Source: Arctopsyche grandis (taxonomy: Eukaryota; Arthropoda; Insecta; Trichoptera; Hydropsychidae). From it: a stretch of DNA of 64,000 nucleotides. How positions within the stretch are numbered: position 1 is the stretch's first letter; each line of letters opens with the position of its first letter. The stretch is taken from the NCBI RefSeq assembly GCF_051622035.1, contig NC_135364.1, positions 11,795,001 to 11,859,000 of the forward strand, written 5' to 3'. The position numbers and the translations under genes are program-made. The notes beneath the pieces are model-generated. The model worked only from the letters and a program-made list of their open reading frames with translations. It was not told the origin of the DNA and did not search any database. This document shows positions 1-9,758 of the stretch, piece by piece.

Positions 1-637
1 ATATTATCTATTACTTAATGAAATAAGGGATTAGAAAAAAAACTACTTTCACACTTGGTCCCCAGTATTTGAGGCCATTGAATTTCACCCCCAATTTAAT
101 ATCCCCCTTCGATATACCTACGTACAATAAAAAAACCAGTATTGTATGCTGTAACCATTTAAAATGCACAATGAATTTTTATATTGAAGAAATAAAAAAC
201 AAACAATTTTTATATGGATATATTTATAATATGGATTTTCCAATGATGCTCCGGAATAAATAATACAATACGCTCAGATTCTCCGTGAATTTTCAAGAAT
301 TTTCGACAAACCGTGCGTTGAAACCACTTTTCCTTTGAATCTGACTTTCAAATTAAACCACCCCATCCCGTGTTCAGTTCAAAATAGTTTGCGGATAAAG
401 ACCGTTCCGTATTTCACTGTATTTCAATACGAACTAAACGAATACATATCTCAATGGAATATAATGATTTCTCAAAAAAAAATTGATTGCTTAGAAATTG
501 GATATTTTTTGGAAATTTTGTTAGAGGTTAAACAATTATGTACGTACAAATAAAATTTATATATTCAAATTTTAATAACATAACAACTTGGTATAAAGAT
601 ATATTATAATACATAGCTACTTTAAAAACCAATCGTA
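1..637. other. AT-rich flank, no gene recognised
   Basis: No convincing coding exon, RNA gene or transposon was recognised. The part next to 638 should be the 3' UTR and downstream flank of the minus-strand DAW1 gene. Short open frames here are AT-rich and look like chance. Confidence 0.5.
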
Positions 638-3540
638 TCATCTCCACACGCGGCATGTGTTATCTGTCGATGCTGTAATCACAGTGTCTCCATGATAGTT
701 AAAGGCACATGAAAATACTTCCCCTCTATGGCCTGACAGAACCTTTAAATAATTATAAATTTTAAAATCATTAAAAATTGTCTAAGTCGCTAGCATAAAA
801 CAAAAACGTATTCAATTATAATTTTGGAACGACTGAATACGAGTATTTTTTTTTTGTATTAACCTTCTTTATACAAAAACGTAAAACAAATCTATGTAGA
901 AATAATGACAATATAATTGTATGACATTTACGTCATCATTTCCGTTCATACACAACAATAGAACATGCAAGAGAATAAGCATTGCATGCAGAAGGATGTT
1001 TGATAACCCAAGTAAAAATATCAAAATTTTGCATTCGAAATGCAATTTCCCTTTTTGAATAATAATGCTGTAATTATGATAATATTATATGTAGAATAAA
1101 TTAAGTGAGGAATAAAGACCTGAGTGCAGGTTCCATTGTGAGAATTCCAAAGGCGAGCTGTTAAATCAGCGGAAGCAGTCAACAATAAAGTACCCCCAGG
1201 ACTAAAAGAAACCTAAAAATGTTGTATTAAAACAATTTAATAATAGTGTTAAAAATTTTTCATTGCTGAATATTCAAAGGCAGATAGCGAAATCTATTGA
1301 TAATTTTAAAATTTATATTCACTAACTATTATAAAATAATTAGTATAATATCTAAAATAGAAGAATAAGTGAAAAATAACGATTAAAATCATATAAAATT
1401 TAAAATAATCCATATTAAATTTTAATTTTTTTATATTTTTGAGCTAAAAATTTTTTAACAAAATCAACAGATGGATATTTTATTCATCCCATTTTATGTA
1501 TTCTATATTAAGTAGAATTATGTATAATTAGCAGGGACCCGAACCGTTATTTTTTTCGTTCCGGTTTTGGCTCCAGTTCCTTAAAAAAATAAATATCGGT
1601 TCAGTTCTGGTTTTCGGTTTTAGATTTTCTGTTCTCTTGTATTTAAATATTAAATATACACCCACACCGTCTATACCTCTCTTTATACGGCTTAACGCTA
1701 TAACTTATTGTGATTAACATATTAACATATTTTAATATACATTCCTGTATGTTTGACCATTAATTCTATCATTCCCAAAGTATATATATTAATTTTACCA
1801 AACTGCAAAAAAAAATCGGTTCGATTTCGGTTTTCGTTCCAGCAAAAATAACGGTTATTGCGGTTTTCGGTTCGAGTCCCTGATATAATTAGACAATAAA
1901 ATGACCAAAATACCTACATATATATATTTTATCAAATGTCCTTAAGATTTTTTCTTTAAATAATATATTGTTAATTACCCATTTTTTGAGTTAGTTAATA
2001 TTGAATGAACTCACTTTTGAAATTTCATCTTTGTGTCCTATCATTACCGCTAATTCTCTAAAATCAGTACATGCATCATAAATTCTTGCCGAACAATCTG
2101 CTGACACTGAAGCCAAACGTCTTCCACACCAGTCAAATGCCACATCCAAAACCTGTGCAAATGCAGTTATAAATAAGTAAAATCAAATGTAAATATTTAT
2201 TAAAAGTGAAAACTTGATCTACTAACTTCATCAGTATGATTATGAATGTTTGTTAAGCTTATTTGTTTTCTTACATCCCAAATCCGTACACTTTTATCAA
2301 GGGAACTACTTCCTATTAAACGGCAATCCCAATTGAAAACACAGTTTGATATTTCTGCATCGTGACCTTTTAAAACTCCAGCTCTTCTAGAAAAAGATTA
2401 CTCACAAACATTCTTAATCAAAAATTTTCATATGTTTGTATGTATGTACATTGAAGTAGTAATTACTCTTTAGCTCTAATATCCCATATTGATATAGTCC
2501 CATCAAAAGATCCCGTGATAATTTGTTGACCAGTACATCTATTAAAATTCAATGCAATAATTTCGCCAGAATGCCCCAGTAATGTCGATACCTCTTGACC
2601 TCAAAAGTTACCATTAATTTTTAAAATGTAACCAAAATACATTTAGTACATTATAATAAAACAAGCATACCGGTAGATCCATGAAAAACTCTCGCCGTAT
2701 GATCCATAGATGCAGTTGCAACCAAATCATTTGTTGGTGAAAAACTTGCAGATACAACTTCCGCCTGATGTCCCCATAATGTCGAAAGACATTCTCCGGT
2801 AACTGTATCCCAAATCTTCGCCGTTTTATCAAAAGATCCAGTAACGATTCTGTCACTTTTACGAATATTCTTTTACAAACGGAATCAATATTTTATAGTT
2901 TAATATTTTAAAATTTAAAATAATATTTACCACAGTGGAAAATTATATGAAACAGAGTATACAACATTTTTATGACCCAGTAAAGATTTCTCTTCTTTTC
3001 CAGTTTCAACATTCCAAATTTTACACGTTCGATCATAACTAGCAGTTAGGCACCTAAATATTTTATACATGAGATTTTCTACATAGTATACAATAAATTA
3101 AAAAATTTTGCTCATCACATGCTTAAATTTTACTTTTTTCCTTCTTTGTTGAATGCAACATTAGTTATAGGTAAAAGATGACTTTGCAGTGTTTTGTAAA
3201 TGTAAAAATGTCTTCCAACTGTTATCTCGGCTTCCAATTTCTTTTTCAGTTTGTTTATACAAAGATTTAGTTGATCAATTACATTTTCTGTAATCAATTG
3301 TTCAGTTTGCGCTATACTCTTCACAATTGACTGCACATCAGATCTAAAATATGAAATATTTGATTAGTTACATAAAAATCACAAAACAATATGCGAATTG
3401 CATCCATTGTGAATATCATTTACATACTTAGCAGTAAAGTCCAACAAATCTATCGTTTTAAATTTTATAATTCCGGATTGCAAATACTCCAACAATATTC
3501 CTGGAGGATGATATCGAAGATGGAATTTACAAAGCTTCAT
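638..3540 (-). CDS. DAW1: Dynein axonemal assembly factor with WD repeats 1 (DAW1 / ODA16 / WDR69), nine exons
   Basis: Spliced by eye as complement(join(638..742, 1120..1212, 2015..2152, 2227..2386, 2467..2599, 2671..2855, 2931..3053, 3134..3343, 3428..3540)). This gives 1260 nt, 419 codons plus TGA; human DAW1 is about 415. Every intron has GT/AG ends and the reading frame is kept throughout. The N-terminus starts [15 protein letters not shown], close to the family start. A helical leader of roughly 90 residues is followed by about eight WD40 blades. Visible blades include [34 protein letters not shown] and [11 protein letters not shown], and the protein ends [10 protein letters not shown], like the vertebrate and algal proteins. 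The family acts in the cytoplasm as a cargo adaptor that brings outer-arm dynein to intraflagellar transport. In insects that points to sperm flagella and sensory cilia, which is inference. Intron 7 carries a hAT-like MITE (1531-1883). The donor and acceptor around exon 4 were chosen to keep frame and family similarity. Confidence 0.93.
1531..1883. mobile_element. hAT-like MITE in DAW1 intron 7
   Basis: The element begins GCAGGGACCCGAACCG and ends with a near inverted copy (CGGTTCGAGTCCCTGA). It is flanked by TATAATTA at 1523-1530 and 1884-1891, an 8-bp target duplication as made by hAT transposases. The interior is AT-rich with no transposase reading frame, so it is non-autonomous. It lies wholly in the intron between exons 7 and 8 of DAW1. 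Confidence 0.75.
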
Positions 3541-3988
3541 ATCGTAAAAGTCAGATGAGTTAATCTAATTTGCACTGGTTACTAAGGTAAATAAATATCA
3601 AGCTTGTTTCATAACGTTTCTAAAATGTTGTCATTACAAAAAAATAATCTATATAGAAAAAAAGTTATCTTTTCAATGTATGTATAATATAAGTAGTGAT
3701 GTGAATGTGAATATATAGAAGGAAAGTAATGAATGCACTTAGAGAATATTTAAGAACTTCTTTTAGTAATCAAAAAACAACTTTAGATCATTACACAGCA
3801 GCTAAGAGCACACTATAATATTTTTAGAAATTTTTTGAATCCCTTTAAAATTTTGTTGAAGTATGTGTATAATTTAATAAGGTAAATATGCTACAAATTT
3901 AATTGATAATTTGAATAAACTTGATTCAAATATTTAATAATGGAAACAATAAGTAATATACAGTATTAAAAAGTAAAGACGTCAGAGT

Positions 3989-4060
3989 GGCCTCTTGGTC
4001 TAGGGGTATGATTCCTGCTTTGGGTGCAGGAGGTCCCGGGTTCAAATCCCGGAGGGGCCC
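3989..4060 (+). tRNA. tRNA-Pro (anticodon UGG)
   Basis: A full 72-nt cloverleaf without intron. The acceptor arm GGCCTCT pairs with AGGGGCC (one T-G pair). The D-arm region is TTGGTCTAGGGGTATGA. The anticodon stem CCTGC/GCAGG encloses loop TTTGGGT, giving anticodon TGG. The T arm CCCGG-GTTCAAAT-CCCGG carries the B box, and the discriminator base is C. CCA is not encoded, as is normal for nuclear genes. The downstream TATTTTTG run fits a Pol III terminator. It sits alone between DAW1 and the transposon cluster. Confidence 0.96.
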
Positions 4061-5363
4061 TATTTTTGTTTTTATTTTATTTCTTATTTATCTTTATAAA
4101 ACTACCAATATGAATAGCAACAAATAACTGAAATCAACTAGTTAAAAGTAACGAACTAAGCTTTAGCATTGCCGCAATATTTACAGCTGTTGCTATGCGG
4201 AAGAGTGATCGACCCAAAAACACCATTTCGTACGCATTCTTATGTAAATATATCTATTTATTTTATACATCTTTCATCAGAATTCATTAAAACGCATATA
4301 CTATTTGTATTTTAATTATAATAATCATGTAGGCTCAATCACAAAAAATATATAGTAAATATAAACGGGTAATTAATCACGATATAAACATCGACAGTGA
4401 CATCTTTTGAAAATATTTTAAAGCACATTACTTTAAAAAAGTTCCAGTACCTTTTTTAACAAAAACGCAATGAGTATTATAATAATAAAACAATTAATTA
4501 AATAAAAAACAACGAACAATCAGTGAATAGTGGATAAACATAAATAATGATCCATGGTCAAAGATAGCCTCCGACTACCAAAGACCCGTCTATACATCAA
4601 CATAAAATAAAAACACTTCTGAATATTGTCTATCAACTGACAGACGATTTTATTTAATTTAATTTCTTCATTTGTTTTTGTTGTAATTTCTTCAACACCA
4701 CAATATTGGACAGTTCGTGGTTCGAGTTCGCGTTTACGTCTTATTAGAAATGAAATAATAAGAGGTAGCAGCAATAATCAAGTTCCATAATAAGCTCGGG
4801 TGAGTGATTTTATCACTTTTATTTATTACGCTGAGTATAGACGCCATTTTGCAGATCAACGGAGTAACATAAATTATTGACTTGATCCAATTGATGCAAT
4901 GTTCAATCTAGTTTCTGCACTGTGGTCAGAAAACTTTGACTAAAAAACATTCGGGAGTTTACCAAAACAGTCCTCTGAAAATGTACTGTCGAGGAAGTAC
5001 TCTACCGGCATTGTTCTTTCTCTTTGTAAACAAACTTTCATCGAATGATCCATATCTTCTGTTGTTTGACAAGATTTAACTCATGTAGTTATTCAAGTCG
5101 ACGGTTATGTTCTTGGTTATGCCTAATTCTTCTTTGTACGTCATCACGTTGATCAAAGTCAATTCTTTGACCCAACAATCAGGGCCGGCCTTTTTAGATG
5201 CGAAAAAAATTTGTGACAAAAAAAATTGAATTACATACTTGTAGAGTGGAAAAGGTTAAGACATAGGAGTCAAAATTAATACGATATATTTAATGTTTGC
5301 GGATATATCTGGTACCTGAAATGTTTCATAAGCATAACATTCATTCATTGCAATACGCATTTA
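4061..5363. other. Intergenic stretch, nothing recognised
   Basis: AT-rich sequence. The longest minus-strand open frame (about 4520-4774) begins at a TTG, has no family resemblance I can name and is not supported as a gene. Confidence 0.4.
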
Positions 5364-5371
5364 CTTATCAC

Positions 5372-5525
5372 TAAAGCCCGGACCCAGAGGGTGCCGCGTA
5401 TTGTTCAAATGTTGTAAATGCATTGTTAAAGGTTCGCCGAACGTTTTTATTTTGGACTCTAGCTTTGTAAATAAAGCTAAACCGCCCCGATTCCTGGAAA
5501 AAGCACGGAGTCTATCCGCAGTCTA
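5372..5525. mobile_element. hAT-type MITE (TAG-GCGGA family), 154 bp
   Basis: Exact 8-bp target duplication CTTATCAC at 5364-5371 and 5526-5533. The element starts TAAAGCCCGGACCC and ends CTATCCGCAGTCTA. Its interior (CCCCGATTCCTGG, AAAGCACGG, GCTTTGTAAATA) is shared with the two copies at 7290-7428 and 7438-7589. No coding capacity. Confidence 0.8.
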
Positions 5526-5639
5526 CTTATCACCATTCTTTAAAATTTCAATTTTGCGAAAAAAAAAATTTTTTTTCGGGTGTTGACTTTCTTTCAACAA
5601 GATGTTCACTACAATTAAAACTTCATTTCATGTCAAATG

Positions 5640-6120
5640 AATAATAAAATGCTATTTTATCATTATCTGGAGGCGTTTTTTTAAAAAGCACGAGGCCATA
5701 AATCTTTTTTCTTATATAGTTACATTTTTGATTGTGGGGGCGAAAAGAATAAAATAACAGTATAAACAGTATTGCTATAAACATACTGTTTAATATGACG
5801 GGCGGGAAGGAAGTAAAGTAGTAGTCACCAACATAGTCGAATCGGTCCCATTTCATAGATACATGGTGTGGTAAGTCAGAGTGCCACCCCCTCAACTCGT
5901 CATATCTGTACAAAGGAAAAATCATCTTCAGTGGCATATATGAGACTCTTGCCTTGGATAGCCTGAAACATGGCTGCTACTTCCATAATGGTTCTTGATC
6001 TAACCTGGAGTTCATAATGAAAACGATCAATGCATCCAAACATCGCCGGATCGCCCTCTTGTTTTCTTCTTGTATTCTCTCTATTACGATTTCATGATTA
6101 TTTGATTTTAAAAGCGTCTG
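5640..6120 (-). pseudogene. Possible decayed transposon coding fragment
   Basis: Minus-strand open frames cover about 5623-5937 and continue with frame changes to about 6120. The upper part reads PAMFGCIDRF and RSRTIMEVAAMFQ, which faintly recalls hAT/TTF-type transposase-derived proteins. The lower part has one hydrophobic segment (ILNSMFIAILFILLF). I cannot assign a family. Several stops and frame changes suggest a relic rather than a gene. Confidence 0.25.
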
Positions 6121-6360
6121 TTCAATTGCATGCTCCACTAGAGGTGATTGCGCTTCTCTAGTTATCTTCTAGCTTCTAGTAATGATAAGTATGGCACCGC
6201 TAGCCACCCTTGAGTTGGAATGTCTTTTTATTTGTTGTTTTTTTGGATTGTGTTGAAGACATGTATCTCTACGAAATTTCCAGAAGACAAATTGTTTCGG
6301 CTGCGCATAAATTAATTTAAAATTTGCAATATTATATAGTTATACATATTTTTCATTTGA

Positions 6361-6475
6361 TGTCACCCCCTGGATGCTATCAAATACACCATATTTGAAG
6401 AAATGTAGCAGAAACTTGTCGAAATAAGATCGTACGAATTAATAATGACACGAAGCACCGTGCCCTACGATAATA
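6361..6475. repeat. Dispersed repeat shared with 53912-54045
   Basis: Shares CACCCCCTGGA, TTTGAAGAAATGTAG, GAAACTT and ATCGTACGAATTAA in order with 53912-54045. The second copy follows a Helitron-like 5' end at 53794, so this is probably Helitron interior or another degraded transposon. Confidence 0.5.
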
Positions 6476-6887
6476 CCGTGCGGTACGAATCAGTTCTTAC
6501 TTTTAGGGCGAAAACACTCTGAGTGGTATGGGACGTCACGTCCCTGGCTAGTAAATAGTGGATGTTCCATGACCGTAAACAGTGGGTGTTCCCCAAGCTG
6601 AATTCAAATGTAGTTGCACGTGCAGAATGCATATATTTGTGAGATTTATTTATTTTACATAGATATATGTATACCAGGAAGGCCTGACAGGTAGACCCCA
6701 ATGTGCCGTCCTAGACAATTAATAACAAACATTGCAGCATTTTTATTACACAAATCACTACTTTTCAAGAGGCTGAAGAACACGAAATTAACAATGAATT
6801 AATTAATTCAATACCTGATTAACAATCTATGGATTTGGACTTGTACGTGCATTTTTAGATATTGTACATAAATCAAATTCAGATATT

Positions 6888-7093
6888 TGTGAAATAGCGG
6901 CTAGGATGATTTTTGTCAATTTGTTGGAACCGTTTCAATGAAAATCGGATGAATTGGTAAACTCTGATAAGAAATGATTGACTTGGAGTCACATATATCC
7001 AAGTCTGACCAGCTGTATTAAATATTAGCACGGGATCGGACCCGGGACCTCTCGGTGCTAAACATAAACGCAACCACCGAGCCATACTGCTGG
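6888..7093 (-). mobile_element. SINE, tRNA-headed, minus strand
   Basis: Read on the minus strand it opens CCAGCAGTATGGCTCGGTGG with a tRNA-like head and B box GGGTCCGATCCC. It continues through the conserved core CTTATCAGAGTTTACCAAT and TTGAAACGGTTCC. The same head and core recur at 57841, 59813 and 63611 (+). The 3' tail is not obvious here. Confidence 0.75.
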
Positions 7094-7289
7094 AGATCAC
7101 CGTTTTCGAGCAAGGATAAAATATAACTTAAATCGTTCCAAGGGGTGATTTTTAAAACTGTACCATTTATATGGGCTAGGGGTGCTTCTTTTTTTCGAAT
7201 ATTTAAAAGTATCTAAAAAAAAAAACACGTACCACTTGGTGTGTTTTTACCCTTAGATATGCCATGCCAACTTAAAACCATGTAATAAT

Positions 7290-7428
7290 TAGACTGCGGA
7301 TAGAGACCGTGCTTTTTCCAGGAATCGGGGCGGTTTGGATCTATTTACAAAGCCTGAGTACAGTTGAACAATAAACAACAATTGACAACAATTGAACAAT
7401 AAACAGCGCGCTGTGGGTCCGGCCACTA
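7290..7428 (-). mobile_element. hAT-type MITE, copy 1 of a serial cluster
   Basis: Same family as 5372-5525 but inverted relative to it. It starts TAGACTGCGGATAGAG, ends GGGTCCGGCCACTA and contains CCAGGAATCGGGG. It is preceded by GTAATAAT (7282-7289) and followed by GCTAATAAT (7429-7437), a near copy of the same target. 139 bp, non-coding. Confidence 0.72.
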
Positions 7429-7437
7429 GCTAATAAT

Positions 7438-7589
7438 TAGTGAGCGGACCCAAATCGCGCCGTTCATTATTCAATTGTTCTCCTTGCTTTGTTAAAGGTT
7501 CGCCAAACCTTTTTTTTGCATTCTAGCTTTGTAAATAGAGCCAAACCACCCCGATTCCTGGAAAAAGCACGCTCCCTATCCTACCCCTA
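7438..7589 (+). mobile_element. hAT-type MITE, copy 2 of a serial cluster
   Basis: Starts TAGTGAGCGGACCCAA and ends CTATCCTACCCCTA. It contains GTTAAAGGTTCGCC and CCCCGATTCCTGG, shared with 5372-5525. It lies head to head with the copy at 7290-7428, so the pair makes a large imperfect inverted repeat. GTAATAAT follows at 7590-7597. 152 bp, non-coding. Confidence 0.72.
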
Positions 7590-7683
7590 GTAATAATTAA
7601 GGATAAGCGCTCGTGATCTATTTCCCAAAAAAGAGGGGTTGCCTATTGTTAATTTCTATTGTCCTACAAAACTAGAAAAGATT

Positions 7684-7806
7684 TGTGGGTCTCGGGGGAA
7701 CAGGGTAGTTCCTCCCCCACGAGTTAGGGCCGAATGGTCGAATGACAGCTCCACTGCCGTAACCATGGCGACCGGTGTTGCCACCCTCTTCTATGGGGTC
7801 GCCACA
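7684..7806 (-). repeat. 3' LTR of the SNRNP40-carrying element
   Basis: 123 bp, no difference seen from 9113-9235. Preceded on the minus strand by a polypurine tract at about 7807-7819. Confidence 0.9.
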
Positions 7807-7846
7807 TCACTCCCTCCCCAGCGACATTGCGTAGCCGTCGCGACAA

Positions 7847-8107
7847 CTACGGGATGTAGCTGTCCAGATGGGCTGGCCACCGGACTCTCCTGCCAGTCCG
7901 TGTGGTTGCTTGTCGGCCAGTTTCTTGCTGTGGTTCTGCATTTTCTTGGGGGGCTCTCTCTGCTCTCTCTGGGGGCTCTCCGCTGCTTTCCATGTATGCC
8001 GGCTTTATGCGGTCTACCGATACGGTGACATTGGAATCCTTAATTCTCAGTGTGAAGAACTTCGGTCCCCTCTTCAACACCCTGTATGGACCATCGTATG
8101 GAGGCTG
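7847..8107 (-). pseudogene. Ty3/Gypsy pol C-terminus (integrase tail), truncated
   Basis: Read on the minus strand from about 8107, the frame gives PPYDGPYRVLKRGPKFF, then VSVDRIKPAYM and TRTGRRVRWPAHLDSYIP, then a stop. This is the typical end of Ty3/Gypsy integrase in animals. The conserved catalytic part is missing. Upstream the frame runs straight into SNRNP40 cDNA at 8103-8107, where GGCTG could belong to either partner. Confidence 0.88.
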
Positions 8108-8425
8108 TTACTGGTGAGTGTGAAAATGTCAGTGTAATGACTGGGCATACAGGAGCGATTATGGAATTACACTTTTCTCGTGACGGTTCAAATATATTTA
8201 CGTGCTCAACTGATATGACACTTGCACTGTGGGATGTTCCAACTAGCCAAAGGATAAAAAAACTCAGAGGTCATTCAGCATATGTTAATTCAATCCACGG
8301 AAATAGACGTGGTCCACAAATGCTCGTATCTGGTTCTGATGATTCTACTGTTAAAATCTGGGACACACGCAAAAGAAATGTAGTGTCAACAATGAACAGC
8401 AACTACCAAGTTACTGCAGTTACTT
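8103..8425 (+). pseudogene. SNRNP40: SNRNP40 cDNA fragment 1 (internal)
   Basis: 323 bp that read as identical to 8748-9070. It covers the part of the protein from the end of the first blade (AVTGECENVSVMTGH) through GSDDSTVKIWD to YQVTAVT. It has no start and no introns. It is joined to Gypsy pol on the left and to its own inverted copy (8423-8469) on the right. Not expected to make a working protein. Confidence 0.9.
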
Positions 8426-8469
8426 GGTAGTTGCTGTTCATTGTTGACACTACATTTCTTTTGCGTGTG
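8364..8469. repeat. Perfect 47-bp hairpin inside the cDNA chimera
   Basis: 8364-8410 and 8423-8469 are exact inverted copies with a 12-nt loop (TTACTGCAGTTA). The inverted arm then jumps to the 5' UTR of the cDNA at 8470 (CCCACAAATTAAAC). It looks like a snap-back during cDNA synthesis. Confidence 0.92.
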
Positions 8470-9097
8470 CCCACAAATTAAACATTAAATATTTTTAAAA
8501 TGCCTGCGATTGATAAGCGACGTGCTGACGAAATGGCGGTGGTGGCCGCCAAAAGGTCTCGCACTGATATTGTCGGTGTTAGCAGTCGAGAAAAAGCTGT
8601 TGTTACCACGACGATACCCAGAACGTCTTCACTCTTTTCTCCTATTATGTTGCTAGAAGGTCATCAGGGAGAAGTGTTTTCCACTGAATTTCATCCCGAT
8701 GGGCAATATTTAGCTTCTTCTGGATTCGACAGACAAATTTTTATGTGGGCTGTTACTGGTGAGTGTGAAAATGTCAGTGTAATGACTGGGCATACAGGAG
8801 CGATTATGGAATTACACTTTTCTCGTGACGGTTCAAATATATTTACGTGCTCAACTGATATGACACTTGCACTGTGGGATGTTCCAACTAGCCAAAGGAT
8901 AAAAAAACTCAGAGGTCATTCAGCATATGTTAATTCAATCCACGGAAATAGACGTGGTCCACAAATGCTCGTATCTGGTTCTGATGATTCTACTGTTAAA
9001 ATCTGGGACACACGCAAAAGAAATGTAGTGTCAACAATGAACAGCAACTACCAAGTTACTGCAGTTACTTTCAATGATACATCTGAACAAGTAATCA
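8470..9097 (+). pseudogene. SNRNP40: SNRNP40 (U5 snRNP 40-kDa WD protein) retrocopy, 5' part
   Basis: Starts with about 30 nt of 5' UTR, then ATG at 8500 and an intronless frame for about 198 codons. The N-terminus is short and basic (KRRADEMAV, AAKRSRTD), followed by SPIMLLEGHQGEVF and WD blades with SSGFDRQIFMW, CSTDMTLALWD and GSDDSTVKIWD, then AVTFNDTSEQVI. These match the U5 snRNP 40-kDa protein, which binds PRP8 in the spliceosome. The full protein is about 340-360 residues, so the last three or so blades are missing. The frame continues across the primer-site junction (about 9093-9097) and stops at 9154-9156 within the LTR, adding a foreign tail of about 20 residues. The parent gene is not in the window. 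Confidence 0.9.
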
Positions 9098-9111
9098 CGT
9101 CGGGGTCACCA
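9093..9111 (-). other. tRNA-Trp primer binding site
   Basis: On the minus strand TGGTGACCCCGACGTGATT lies one base inside the 5' LTR. It is complementary to the 3' end of tRNA-Trp including CCA, the same primer used by several Gypsy elements and avian retroviruses. AATCA at its inner end also fits the SNRNP40 reading frame. Confidence 0.82.
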
Positions 9112-9112
9112 C

Positions 9113-9235
9113 TGTGGGTCTCGGGGGAACAGGGTAGTTCCTCCCCCACGAGTTAGGGCCGAATGGTCGAATGACAGCTCCACTGCCGTAACCATGGCGA
9201 CCGGTGTTGCCACCCTCTTCTATGGGGTCGCCACA
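9113..9235 (-). repeat. 5' LTR of the SNRNP40-carrying element
   Basis: 123 bp, no difference seen from 7684-7806. Transcription from it would run leftward and produce antisense SNRNP40 RNA. Confidence 0.9.
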
Positions 9236-9429
9236 GATTGATAATAGAAATTGACAATAAGGGGGCAACTCCTCTTTCCGGGGAAATAGAACCCGACAAC
9301 CTATCCTTAGTAATAATAGAGAACGCTTAGCCATATTCGAGTCTTCAAAAAGAATAATAACACCCCCTACATCCAACCATAAACCACGACCACAGCGATA
9401 GCCGAGCCTCTAAATATTTAAACGAAATG

Positions 9430-9758
9430 AATGACAAGATGCGTTTAAAACCAGGTTGGCAACACTGCGTTGCGCTGTGTAGCTTTGCGAGCGCGGCTGA
9501 CAGTACAACAGCTGGCACTCGGACAGTCGACGCCAGGCAACGCGACGGGAGGGTCACGCGCGCTCTCCACTCGACTGTAAATATCAGTGTTTATTTATCT
9601 AATGACAAAACAGTGAATGCGAGATCGTCTGTTACGAGCACCCCCGTCACCACAGCCCCGAGAGCCTCCGCCCCCGTTCGAACAAGGGCGAGTCGGCGCC
9701 CCGCACCCCCGCACCTCCGCACCCTCGTCGCCGCAGCTCCCCCGCACACACAAAGAAG
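9430..9758 (+). promoter_or_regulatory. GC-rich promoter and candidate untranslated first exon, possibly of Oatp30B
   Basis: About 330 bp of GC- and CpG-rich sequence in an AT-rich setting. GGCAACACTG at about 9458 resembles core-promoter motifs common in insects. The stretch ends CACAAAGAAG/GTATAA, a usable splice donor at 9758/9759. No coding frame here resembles a known protein. The next recognised plus-strand exon has an acceptor in its 5' UTR at 52678, so at least one upstream non-coding exon must exist, and this is the best candidate I see. An unrelated promoter or a non-coding RNA is also possible. Confidence 0.4.

Larger units (their letters stand above)
7684..9235 (-). mobile_element. 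Ty3/Gypsy LTR element carrying SNRNP40 cDNA (LTR-flanked retrocopy)
   Basis: On the minus strand the order is as follows. The 5' LTR is 9235-9113. After one spacer base comes a primer site (9111-9093) complementary to the 3' end of tRNA-Trp; the plus strand reads AATCACGTCGGGGTCACCA. Then antisense SNRNP40 cDNA, a pol C-terminal remnant, a polypurine tract ending GGGGAGGGAGTGA next to the LTR, and the 3' LTR (7806-7684). The two 123-bp LTRs read identically, start TGTGGCGACC and end GAGACCCACA. GATT flanks the whole unit at 7680-7683 and 9236-9239, a 4-bp target duplication. The identical LTRs suggest recent insertion. No gag, protease or reverse transcriptase remains, so it moved with help from a full element. 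Confidence 0.9.
7598..9309. mobile_element. hAT-like MITE split by an LTR insertion
   Basis: Ends are TAAGGATA at 7598 and TATCCTTA at 9309. Inside them both arms share a diverged inverted sequence (CTATTTCCC, GAGGGGTTGCC, AATTTCTATT). It is flanked by GTAATAAT at 7590-7597 and 9310-9317. Without the LTR element (7684-9235) and one GATT it would be about 156 bp. Confidence 0.72.

Noticed and set aside
4520-4774. Minus-strand open frame with a hydrophobic start
   Set aside because: Begins at TTG, no acceptor or upstream exon found, no recognisable relative.
7639-8137. Plus-strand open frames of 70-130 codons in the GC-rich part
   Set aside because: They lie antisense to the Gypsy pol tail and LTR, whose minus-strand frame has a clear family match.
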